From CAYYNP01 sp964472545 (GTDB lineage: Bacteria > Planctomycetota > Planctomycetia > Pirellulales > Thermoguttaceae), in assembly GCA_964472545.1 (NCBI GenBank), contig CAYYNP010000245.1:1-15108 (forward strand): DNA of 15,108 nucleotides, given 5' to 3'. Position numbers and translations under genes: made by a program. The notes under the pieces are model-generated. The model was not told where the DNA came from. It did not search any database and saw only the letters and a program-made list of their open reading frames with translations. Shown here piece after piece: positions 1 to 6,496 of the stretch (position 1 is the stretch's first letter; every line of letters begins with the position of its first letter).

Positions 1-484
1 AGCCGATCACGGCCACGTAGCCGTCTTTGGCTGTACCGAGGATGACGTCGACGCTCTCCTTCTGTAGGTCTTCGAGGATCAGTTGCTCTTCGGCTTTCCG
101 TTGGAGTCGCTCTTGTTGCTGCGGCGGCTCTTCCGCGTTCGGCGTTTGATCCGGCGTGGGCTCGGTGGCGACCGTGGTGAATCGGTCCGGTACGGCGAAC
201 GGGTCGTAGCCGAGCACGGCCGCCAGTTCCATCTCGGGCCAATCGGCCGGAGGTTGTGCGACGATCATCAGTTCCTCGGCCGCCTCCGGTTTCGCGGCCG
301 GCTTCTTCCGCCGGCCGTTCGCGGCCGAGCTCTTGGCGTCGTCGTCATCGGCGGGATCTTTCGCCGCCGAGGATCCGCCGAATTGGACGATCAGCACGAT
401 CACAAACGCGAGGGCCAGCACGATCGCCAGCACAAGTTTCAGCCGGCCCTTGGGGCTTCCGGACGACTGCTGTGGCGCGGGCAT
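1..484 (-). CDS. PilP/GspC-like inner-membrane protein (partial, C-terminus beyond left edge)
   Basis: The ATG is at 484, 10 nt after the pilO-like stop, with GGGAG 6 nt upstream. The frame stays open to the window edge, so 161 residues are visible. A short basic N-terminus (Lys12, Arg14, Lys16) precedes one membrane segment at about 17-34. A charged, Ala/Lys/Pro/Glu-rich linker (about 40-80) follows, then a GYDPF motif (91-95) that recalls the DPF motif of PilP, and a second Pro/Gln/Glu-rich linker (105-135). The last visible stretch, VDVILGTAKDGYVAVIG, looks like the first strands of the PilP/GspC homology-region fold that contacts the secretin. Its place directly after PilM, PilN and PilO supports a PilP-like role linking the inner-membrane complex to the outer-membrane secretin. 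The family call rests on order, topology and short motifs, since the diagnostic C-terminal domain is mostly outside the window. Confidence 0.72.
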   Translation of the reverse strand, partial: MPAPQQSSGSPKGRLKLVLAIVLALAFVIVLIVQFGGSSAAKDPADDDDAKSSAANGRRKKPAAKPEAAEELMIVAQPPADWPEMELAAVLGYDPFAVPDRFTTVATEPTPDQTPNAEEPPQQQERLQRKAEEQLILEDLQKESVDVILGTAKDGYVAVIG

Positions 485-494
485 CGCAAGCTCC

Positions 495-1070
495 CTACTT
501 GTCTTGGCCGTCGAGGACGGGCGGGGCGAAATAGAGGATTACGGAGATCGTGGCCGAACAACCTTCGTCGGCGGTGTCGATCTGCATCCGCTCGATGGAC
601 GAGTGGCGCGGAAGGCGCCGGAGTTTTTCGAGGAATTTGCACATGCCGGTGTAGTCGCCGTTGCAGACCAAGACGACTTTCAGTGTGGCGTAGGCCGGCT
701 TCCGCACGATCGCGCCGCGCTGCGACTCGGGGATTTGTACGCCGACTTGTTTGGCCAAACTCGAGACCTGCGCAAGGAACTCGGCCAAGAGCGGCTCGCC
801 GGGGATTCGCTCCTGCACGGCGGCTGCCTGGCGTTTTGCGTCGTCGAGGTCCCGTTGGAGTTGGTCGCGTTCCCGGCCGAGTTGGTCCTCTTGCGTGAGG
901 AAGGCCAGCAAGTCGGTGGTGTTTTCTCGGCAGTCGTCGATTTGCCCGTCGAGCGGCCGCAGGGCGACGTACCACACGGCCAGCCCGATCGCCGCCGCCG
1001 CCAGGATTCCGGCCGCGTTGAGCAAGCGGCCGAATTGCGTCAGTTTTTTGTCCAAGTCGGTGGTATACAC
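495..1070 (-). CDS. pilO: PilO-like type IV pilus/type II secretion alignment protein
   Basis: This 191-residue bitopic protein has a short cytoplasmic N-terminus, one membrane helix at about 19-37, a periplasmic coiled coil at about 42-88 (QLGRERDQLQRDLDDAKR is part of it), and a C-terminal ferredoxin-like domain from about 93 to 182. The segment EFLAQVSSLAKQVGVQIPE (97-115) is typical of PilO/GspM. PilO pairs with PilN in the periplasm and, with PilP, connects PilM and the platform to the secretin. The start is a GTG at 1070, preceded by GAGAAG; no other in-frame start fits the membrane segment. It lies 15 nt after the pilN-like stop and 10 nt before the pilP-like ATG. Sequence identity across the family is low, so the assignment depends on topology and gene order as much as on motifs. 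Confidence 0.8.
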   Translation of the reverse strand: MYTTDLDKKLTQFGRLLNAAGILAAAAIGLAVWYVALRPLDGQIDDCRENTTDLLAFLTQEDQLGRERDQLQRDLDDAKRQAAAVQERIPGEPLLAEFLAQVSSLAKQVGVQIPESQRGAIVRKPAYATLKVVLVCNGDYTGMCKFLEKLRRLPRHSSIERMQIDTADEGCSATISVILYFAPPVLDGQDK

Positions 1071-1085
1071 GGTCTTCTCGTTTGC

Positions 1086-1724
1086 CTAGATGTCGCACTC
1101 GACGACGAACGTTCGGGTCAGTGTGTCGGCCTTCGGTTTGCCCGTGGACGACTGCAATTCCACGCGTCGAAACAACCCCGTGTCGCGCAGTCCGGCGACG
1201 AAGGTTGCCACGGCCAGGTTGTCCAGCGCGTGGCCCTGGTAGACGACGGTGGCCCAGATGGCGGCGGGAGCCTTGGGAGCCGGCTGTTGGGGTTTCTTGC
1301 CCTTGTTGCGCGAGCGGTCGGTCTTGGCGGTCGGCCGTCGCTGCGCGGCTTGCCGCTGAAACGTAAGGCCGTGGATGTAGAGCCGTCCGTCGCACCGCTG
1401 CGCGCTGGTGCTGGCCAGTCCCAGCAAGGCCACCAACGGCCGATCTGCCCGCAGTTGCCCCAGGACGGTTCCTTGGGCGTGGAGCTTGCCGAGGTCGTTT
1501 TTCATCAGATCGCGCTGGCGGGCCGTCTCGTAGAGCGGTTCGCACGCCTGCTCGACCGATTCTGCCTCGCGGCTGAGGCCGGCGTATGCGCGTACCTTGA
1601 GCAACCATCCGCCCACGGCGGCCAACGCACAGACGGTCCACACGAGGCACCATTGCAGCAACCGGCGGTGCAACAGCCGGCGCTTGCGATATCCAAACGG
1701 CAGTAGATTGACGGAGGTTCTCAC
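1086..1724 (-). CDS. pilN: PilN-like type IV pilus assembly protein
   Basis: The protein is 212 residues long and starts at a GTG at 1724. That codon shares the 4-nt GTGA with the PilM stop (TGA, 1721-1723), which implies translational coupling. Residues 4-10 (SVNLLPF) match the conserved cytoplasmic INLLP motif of PilN, which is known to bind a groove on PilM. A basic stretch (about 12-21, YRKRRLLHRR) precedes one membrane helix at about 22-42, then a periplasmic helix (50-95) and a ferredoxin-like domain. The frame upstream of the GTG is open as far as 2885 but lies antisense-style inside pilM, so the real gene is only the last 213 codons. The C-terminal domain is interrupted by an Arg/Lys/Gln/Pro-rich insert at about 124-154 (GKKPQQPAPKAPAA is part of it), which is not usual for compact PilN proteins. 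Confidence 0.85.
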   Translation of the reverse strand: MRTSVNLLPFGYRKRRLLHRRLLQWCLVWTVCALAAVGGWLLKVRAYAGLSREAESVEQACEPLYETARQRDLMKNDLGKLHAQGTVLGQLRADRPLVALLGLASTSAQRCDGRLYIHGLTFQRQAAQRRPTAKTDRSRNKGKKPQQPAPKAPAAIWATVVYQGHALDNLAVATFVAGLRDTGLFRRVELQSSTGKPKADTLTRTFVVECDI

Positions 1725-2803
1725 AATTCCCAGACCAGTGCTGAAAGGGTAGCGGCAATGCCCAGGGCGGCCGCGGGCGGCTGCGAGACGTCGCGGCTCC
1801 GCTGCCGTGTATGGGGCAGTTCCCACAAGTCGACCGCGACGCCGACCTTCGAGGACAAGGCCGTCGCAATACCCCTCACGGCTGCCCCGTCTCCGAGCAG
1901 ACAGATTCTCTGCGGCACGATTTCCTTCTGCTGGACCTCGAGATAGGAGATCGTGCGCTTGAGTTCCTCGACCATCTCGTCGATTTTCCCGGCGGTGACT
2001 TCGGCAATTGCGCGTTGGATCTCTGCCCGCTCGTCGTCGCGCCCTTGCGGATCGGGCAGCCCATACTCGGCCAGGACTTGGTAGGACTCCTCCGGTGTGA
2101 GCCCGAGTTCCCGGCCGACGTCTTCGGTCAGGCGGCCCGCGGCCTGGTTTCGAAGATGCCTGGTATACAGCGGCCGTCCGCCTGCGGCGACGCAGAACGT
2201 GGAGCTGCCGTGTCCCCAATCGACGGCGGCCACGGGCGCCCCGGCGTGTGTGGGAAAGGCCAACTTCACGGCGCGGGCCAACACGAACGGCAGCCCGTCG
2301 ATGGCCTCGCAATGCAATCCGCCCCGAGATACGTCCTTGACGACTCGCGATACCAGGTCGCTGGGTACGGAGAGGACGTTGACGTTCTTCAGATCGGCGG
2401 AATCCGTCTCTTGAGTGGATTCCAATTCCCAGAAATCGAACTCTCGCGGCCGGCCGTCGCCGGAGAACGCCGCCCACACTTCGTTGGCCACCATGGCACG
2501 CCGTTCGGTCTCCTCGGCGGGGGGCATCGAGAGGGCCTGGAAGTCCGTGACGGACATCGGCAACACGCACGCGGCCGCTCGGCCTCGGAAGCCGTCCTTC
2601 AGTTGCAGGGCGGCCGCCAATTCCTTGCCCTTCCAGTGACAGTGCGTCGACGCCGCCGATCCTCCCCCACCGGCCGAAGCCCGCGGCATCACGACGGAAG
2701 CGGCCACGCGCAGCACCGAGCCGGCCCGCTCCACCTGGGCAAGCTTCAGCGTTCGGGTGCCGAGTTCGATCCCGATCCAGCCGGTGCGGCGAGCAAAGAT
2801 CAT
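1721..2803 (-). CDS. pilM: PilM-like actin-fold cytoplasmic protein of the pilus/secretion machine
   Basis: This is a 360-residue actin-fold protein without signal or membrane segments. The phosphate-1 motif is WIGIELGTRTLKLAQV (9-24), phosphate-2 is AAVDWGHGSSTF (192-203), and the adenosine motif is ICLLGDGAAVRGIATAL (300-316). In PilM homologues the first motif usually reads GIDIGS; here Glu13 replaces the Asp. PilM forms a cytoplasmic ring that binds the N-terminal peptide of PilN and contacts the ATPase, and that PilN peptide is encoded immediately downstream. The ATG at 2803 overlaps the stop of the 96-residue gene as ATGA and is preceded by GGAAAGGA. A longer open frame reaches 3067, but its extra 88 residues are a basic, unfolded-looking out-of-frame reading of the small gene, so the shorter start is preferred. 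Confidence 0.9.
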   Translation of the reverse strand: MIFARRTGWIGIELGTRTLKLAQVERAGSVLRVAASVVMPRASAGGGGSAASTHCHWKGKELAAALQLKDGFRGRAAACVLPMSVTDFQALSMPPAEETERRAMVANEVWAAFSGDGRPREFDFWELESTQETDSADLKNVNVLSVPSDLVSRVVKDVSRGGLHCEAIDGLPFVLARAVKLAFPTHAGAPVAAVDWGHGSSTFCVAAGGRPLYTRHLRNQAAGRLTEDVGRELGLTPEESYQVLAEYGLPDPQGRDDERAEIQRAIAEVTAGKIDEMVEELKRTISYLEVQQKEIVPQRICLLGDGAAVRGIATALSSKVGVAVDLWELPHTRQRSRDVSQPPAAALGIAATLSALVWEL

Positions 2804-3090
2804 CGTCGTCCTTTCCGGGCCGTTTCCGCGGCGTCGCGCGCGGCGATCTCGGCAACCGTCTTCTCGATCTTCGCGACTCGCGCATCGATCTGTTTCAACG
2901 TCGCCGCGATATCCTGCAGGATGGGGACCGATTGCTGGTCTCCAGTGAGAAAGTGCTGTTTGGGGGTTGTCTGGCGCACTCCGGCTTCCGCGGTCGCCGT
3001 CGGGCGGGAGGCGACTCCCACGACGTAAGCGGCCGAGGCCAGCAGCGTCAGGCACGCCAGCCGCCACCAGAACGGTCCGATCCGACTCAT
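2800..3090 (-). CDS. Small membrane-anchored coiled-coil protein, function unknown
   Basis: This is a 96-residue protein that I do not recognise as a named family. The ATG at 3090 has GAGGAG 7 nt upstream, and the stop overlaps the pilM ATG as ATGA, so it is very likely a translated gene. The N-terminus carries a hydrophobic helix (about 7-28, FWWRLACLTLLASAAYVVGV) acting as a signal anchor or uncleaved signal. Residues 29-54 are a polar linker. Residues 55-88 form a heptad-patterned amphipathic helix (VPILQDIAATLKQIDARVAK begins it), and the tail is strongly basic (ARKGRR). It sits between the platform protein and PilM, 17 nt after the gspF-like stop. An accessory role in the inner-membrane assembly complex is an inference from position. 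It might substitute for a minor subunit, but no pseudopilin motif is present. Confidence 0.8.
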   Translation of the reverse strand: MSRIGPFWWRLACLTLLASAAYVVGVASRPTATAEAGVRQTTPKQHFLTGDQQSVPILQDIAATLKQIDARVAKIEKTVAEIAARDAAETARKGRR

Positions 3091-3107
3091 AGTATTTCTC
3101 CTCGGGG

Positions 3108-4316
3108 CTAGCGCCTGGTGGCGGTGGCGAACTCGAAAATCGGCAACATCACCGACATCACGACGAAGGCGACAATGACTCCAAGTACGATGATGATCAG
3201 CGGCTCGACGACCGTCGCCAGTTCGCGGAGCCGCGTCTCTCCTTCCTCCTCGAAGAACTCCCCCATCAGCCCCGTCACGCTGGCCAGCGTTCCGGTGCGT
3301 TCGGCGGTGGACACCATCTGCGCGGCCGCCGCCGGTACGTACGGGCTCTCTTGCAGCGCCGCGCCTAAACCGCGGCCATTGACGACTTCGTCTTCCAGCG
3401 TGTCGAATAGCTCCCGGAAGCAAGAGTTGCGGATTGAGGAGCGAGTCAGCCGCAGGCCGTCGAGCAACGGGACGCCGCCTTCGAGCATGGTGCTCAGCAG
3501 ACGGAATGCCTGGCCTATCACCAACGTGCGGGTAACGTCGCGCAGGAGGATCATCTTCAACAAGAATCGATCGAACCATTCTCGACCGGTCGAGCTGAAG
3601 ATGAACGCCAACATCCCGCTGAGGGAACCCGCGATCAACGTGCCCCAGAGCCACCAGCGGCCGCGGAGTTCCGTTGACATACCCACCAGGATTCGCGTGG
3701 TCACCGGCAACGGCATGTCGAGCTGCTTGAAGACGCCGGCAAACTGCGGCAACACGAGAAACGCCAGGCCGGCGACCATCAGACCGGAAACGGAAATCAG
3801 CAGAATGGGGTACGTCAACAGGGTGCGAAGCGTGCTTCGCATGCGGATTTCGCTGCGGAGCAGGTCGGCGAGGCGTCCGAGCACTTCCGGGAGCCGTCCG
3901 GCGGCCTCGGCGGCGGTAACGCAGGCCACGTAGCTTGGCGGAAAGACGTGTTGATGGCTGCTGAGGGCTTGGGAAACAGTTTTCCCCTCCAGCACGTCGG
4001 CGTGCACCTCTTGGAGGATGCTCCTCAGCGCCGCGTTCTGGCATTGTTGCGAGACGTTTTCCAGGGCCGTGGCCAGGTCGACGCCGGCCCGGGACATGAT
4101 GGACAACTGGTTCGTGAGCGTCAGCAGATCGCGTTTGGAGGCCTTGCGGCGGAACCGGCCTCCGCCGGCTCGTGACGCACGACCTGCCGGACGAACGGAA
4201 ACGACGAACAGCTCCTGCTGGCGAAGTTGCCGCGCCGCTTCCGAGGCGTTGGCTGCGCCGAGCATGCCCGTGAGCGTCCGCCCGGTGGTCGACTTGGCTG
4301 TGTATTCGTACTGCAT
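3108..4316 (-). CDS. gspF: GspF/PilC-type inner-membrane platform protein
   Basis: At 402 residues this is the usual length for GspF/PilC. It begins with the family N-terminus MQYEYTAKSTTGRTLTGML and carries two T2SSF repeats at about 66-190 and 268-392. The repeats have the hallmark features QLSIMSRAGVDLATALENV in the first and LLSTMLEGGVPLLDGL in the second. Membrane helices fall at about 168-190, 221-241 and 372-393. The protein is the polytopic platform on which the ATPase acts to add or remove pilin subunits. The start ATG at 4316 matches the family N-terminus exactly, but there is no convincing Shine-Dalgarno sequence before it. It follows the gspE-like stop after 79 nt, the largest gap between the STAS gene and the left edge. 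An open frame extends upstream to 4523, but it would overlap gspE and shows no family similarity. Confidence 0.95.
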   Translation of the reverse strand: MQYEYTAKSTTGRTLTGMLGAANASEAARQLRQQELFVVSVRPAGRASRAGGGRFRRKASKRDLLTLTNQLSIMSRAGVDLATALENVSQQCQNAALRSILQEVHADVLEGKTVSQALSSHQHVFPPSYVACVTAAEAAGRLPEVLGRLADLLRSEIRMRSTLRTLLTYPILLISVSGLMVAGLAFLVLPQFAGVFKQLDMPLPVTTRILVGMSTELRGRWWLWGTLIAGSLSGMLAFIFSSTGREWFDRFLLKMILLRDVTRTLVIGQAFRLLSTMLEGGVPLLDGLRLTRSSIRNSCFRELFDTLEDEVVNGRGLGAALQESPYVPAAAAQMVSTAERTGTLASVTGLMGEFFEEEGETRLRELATVVEPLIIIVLGVIVAFVVMSVMLPIFEFATATRR

Positions 4317-4335
4317 GATTGAATATGGCGTTAGT

Positions 4336-4363
4336 TTCGAATTCCCACGTGCGGTGAATCGAA
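4336..4363 (-). other. Candidate stem-loop in the gspE-gspF gap
   Basis: The arms TTCGAATTC (4336-4344) and GAATCGAA (4356-4363) are complementary except for one bulged A, enclosing an 11-nt loop. The structure occupies the only sizeable gap (79 nt) in an otherwise overlapping or tightly packed stretch of the block and ends 19 nt before the gspF ATG, which lacks a clear ribosome binding site. It has no U-tract, so it is not a standard terminator. It could affect mRNA processing or gspF translation, but chance cannot be excluded for a stem this short. Confidence 0.3.
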
Positions 4364-4395
4364 GGCGCTGGAAATCTCGGCGAGTGCGGCTCCTC

Positions 4396-6159
4396 TCAGT
4401 CGAAAAAGGCCACGCGAATGACTTCATCCAGGCTGGTTTGTCCACTTTCTGCCAGGCGGATTCCCTCTTCGAGCAGCGAGGGCAGGCCTTGCTTCTTGGA
4501 CAGCGCGCGGATGTCGCCGACACTCGCGCCGGCGGTGATCAGCCGCCGCATTTCGTCGTCGCAATCCAACAGTTCGTAGATTCCGATTCGCCCCTTACAG
4601 CCCGTATCGTGACATTTCTGGCATCCGCGTCCGCGCACGAAAGAGCGTCGATGGTCGCCCTGGTAGCGGATCGACTCCAGAAACTCGGCCGACGGATAGT
4701 ACGTGGTTCGGCAGTCGGGGCAGACCATGCGGACGAGGCGTTGTGCCAGCACGCCGATCAGTCCGGCGGCGATCTTGTAGTCGGCAACGCCCATGTCCAG
4801 CAATCGGGTCACGGCGCCGGCGCTGTCGTTGGTGTGCAAGGTGCTGAGAACGAGGTGTCCGGTCAGCGCGGCCTGAACGGCCACGTTGGCCGTTTCCGGG
4901 TCGCGGATTTCACCGACCATGATCACGTCGGGGTCTTGCCGGAGGATGGACCGCAGCGCCGTCGGAAACCCCAGCGAAGCACCTTCGTCGACCAGCACCT
5001 GGTTGACCAGTTCCAACTGGTATTCGACCGGGTCTTCCACGGTCACGATGTTGCGATGTACCGACTTGATCAGTTCGACGGCCGAGTAGAGCGTCGTGGT
5101 CTTGCCGCTGCCGGTCGGCCCGGTCACCAGCAGCAGCCCGTAGGGTTTGGCCAGCAAGCGCTTGAACGGCTCGAGCATTCCGGGAGAGAATCCCAACTTG
5201 TCCAGATCGAACGTGAGCCGGCGCCGATCCAAGACGCGGATCACGGCTTTCTCGCCCAGCACGGTGGGCAACGTCGACACGCGCAGATCGATTTCGCGGC
5301 CCTCTACGACCACGTGTACGCGGCCGTCCTGCGGCAGGCGATGCTCGGCGATGTCCATCTTGGCGATGACCTTGATCCGCGAGATGAGGGCCGGGTGCAG
5401 ATCGCGCCGCGGTTGGAGCACTTCGCACAACTGCCCGTCGACGCGAAATCGAACGCTGGTGTTGCGCCGTCCGGGCTCGATGTGGATGTCGCTGGCCCCA
5501 TGCCTCAGCGACTGCATGATGAGGAAGTTCACCAGGTTGATGATCGGGCTGCCCTCTTCGTCGCCGTCTTGGAATGCCAGGCTGACATCCAGCGCGTCCT
5601 CCGAGATTTCGACGGCCGATTCCTCCATATCGGCCGTGACCGCGTCGACGTGGAAGCCTTCTTCGTAGCAGCGGCGGATCATCGCCTGGATGCTGTCGCG
5701 ATGCGCGACCACCGGGCGCACCCGCTTGTCGGTGAGCTGCTCGAGTTCGTCGATCTGGTGCAGGTTCTGCGGATCGGCCATGGCGACGCAGAGTACGTCG
5801 CGGATCCTAAACAGCACCAGGGCGCTGAGTTCCTCGGCCTTCTCGCGCGGAAGCAGCCGGGCCGCCAGGGGGTCGACCAATCCATCGCGCAGCCGCACGG
5901 TGGGCATGCCGAGGTGGCGCCCGAGGAAGGGGAAGATGTCGGCTTCGGTGACGAATCCGAGTTGGATCAGGGCTTCGCCGAGCTTCATCCCCAAGCCGGC
6001 TTGCCGGGTGAGCGCTTCTTCCAACTGCTCGGCGTTGATCACTCCGGCGTCGAGCAGCCGGTCTCCCAGCCTGCCGCTCGGCGCACCGCCAGCTTGGTTC
6101 TGCGGAGCCGAGCCGCCGCCGGTCGAAGGCGGCGTTGTGGGAGCGACGACAACGCTCAT
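4396..6159 (-). CDS. gspE: GspE/PilB-type assembly ATPase with MshEN-like N-terminal domain
   Basis: This 587-residue secretion/pilus extension ATPase powers subunit addition at the inner membrane. A Pro/Gly-rich tail (1-28) precedes an MshEN-type domain (about 29-165). Residues 30-53 and 59-82 are two 24-residue repeats of the RLGxxL...G...L...L..Q type, separated by five residues, which is the arrangement known to bind cyclic di-GMP in MshE. The core follows: Walker A GPTGSGKTT (347-355), Asp box TVEDPVEY (373-380), Walker B DVIMVGEIRD (411-420) and His box LTGHLVLSTLHTND (432-445). A zinc-binding set has Cys480/Cys483 and Cys513/Cys516. All catalytic motifs are intact. The ATG at 6159 overlaps the STAS gene stop as ATGA and has GGGAG upstream. 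The frame reads as GspE or PilB; the sequence alone does not settle secretion versus pilus function. Confidence 0.96.
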   Translation of the reverse strand: MSVVVAPTTPPSTGGGSAPQNQAGGAPSGRLGDRLLDAGVINAEQLEEALTRQAGLGMKLGEALIQLGFVTEADIFPFLGRHLGMPTVRLRDGLVDPLAARLLPREKAEELSALVLFRIRDVLCVAMADPQNLHQIDELEQLTDKRVRPVVAHRDSIQAMIRRCYEEGFHVDAVTADMEESAVEISEDALDVSLAFQDGDEEGSPIINLVNFLIMQSLRHGASDIHIEPGRRNTSVRFRVDGQLCEVLQPRRDLHPALISRIKVIAKMDIAEHRLPQDGRVHVVVEGREIDLRVSTLPTVLGEKAVIRVLDRRRLTFDLDKLGFSPGMLEPFKRLLAKPYGLLLVTGPTGSGKTTTLYSAVELIKSVHRNIVTVEDPVEYQLELVNQVLVDEGASLGFPTALRSILRQDPDVIMVGEIRDPETANVAVQAALTGHLVLSTLHTNDSAGAVTRLLDMGVADYKIAAGLIGVLAQRLVRMVCPDCRTTYYPSAEFLESIRYQGDHRRSFVRGRGCQKCHDTGCKGRIGIYELLDCDDEMRRLITAGASVGDIRALSKKQGLPSLLEEGIRLAESGQTSLDEVIRVAFFD

Positions 6160-6491
6160 CGCACAAAACTCCCTACCGCGGCCAGGGGATCGGAGAAGAC
6201 CTCGAAGTTCTCATCGACTCGCGTCGCGTAGAGAATCTCGGCGCACAGCGGATTGGGCGCCGCCAGCTTCAAGTCGCCGCCGACGCGCCGAAATTGCTCG
6301 TTGAAGTCCAGCAGCAACTCCAACCCCGCGCTGTCGATCAAAGGAGTGCCCTCGAGGTTCAGTACGGCGTAGGGCTGCCTTTCGTTAAGGCAGGCTTCCA
6401 GCAGTTTGCCCAGCGCTTCGACGTGGTCGACGTCCAGCGGGTCGCTTCCGCGGATCACGTCGACGGCACCTTGCGTTTCGCGCTCGAACAT
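6156..6491 (-). CDS. STAS-domain protein (anti-anti-sigma factor-like)
   Basis: This is a 111-residue single STAS domain with no membrane segment. The strand-helix core YAVLNLEGTPLIDSAGLELL (41-60) contains the usual phosphorylatable position, Ser54 in the IDSAG motif. A second conserved region, GGDLKLAAPNP (71-81), follows. In SpoIIAA-type proteins an anti-sigma kinase phosphorylates this serine and the phosphorylation state sets partner binding; other STAS proteins act as general partner-switch or scaffold modules. Here no HATPase serine kinase of the RsbW/SpoIIAB type is adjacent; the only nearby kinase is a histidine kinase. The ATG at 6491 lies 5 nt after the histidine kinase stop, and the TGA overlaps the gspE ATG. 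The coupling implies that the STAS protein is made together with the ATPase, so a role in gating the machine is plausible but inferred. Confidence 0.88.
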   Translation of the reverse strand: MFERETQGAVDVIRGSDPLDVDHVEALGKLLEACLNERQPYAVLNLEGTPLIDSAGLELLLDFNEQFRRVGGDLKLAAPNPLCAEILYATRVDENFEVFSDPLAAVGSFVR

Positions 6492-6496
6492 CTAAC

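Noticed and set aside
333..1706. Open frame of 457 codons on the plus strand, opposite pilN, pilO and the pilP-like gene
   Set aside because: It covers three convincing minus-strand genes in antisense and lacks any family motif. It is a by-product of high GC.
1086..2885. A single 599-codon minus-strand frame suggesting a fusion protein
   Set aside because: Only its last 213 codons (PilN-like) are real. The rest is an alternate frame of pilM, which has its own strong motifs and start. The GTGA overlap explains the arrangement.
4018..6231. Long open frame of 737 codons on the plus strand, opposite gspE
   Set aside because: It is exactly antisense to the well-supported ATPase, is rich in His/Gln/Arg/Asp as expected for an antisense reading of high-GC codons, shows no recognisable motif, and has no ribosome binding site.
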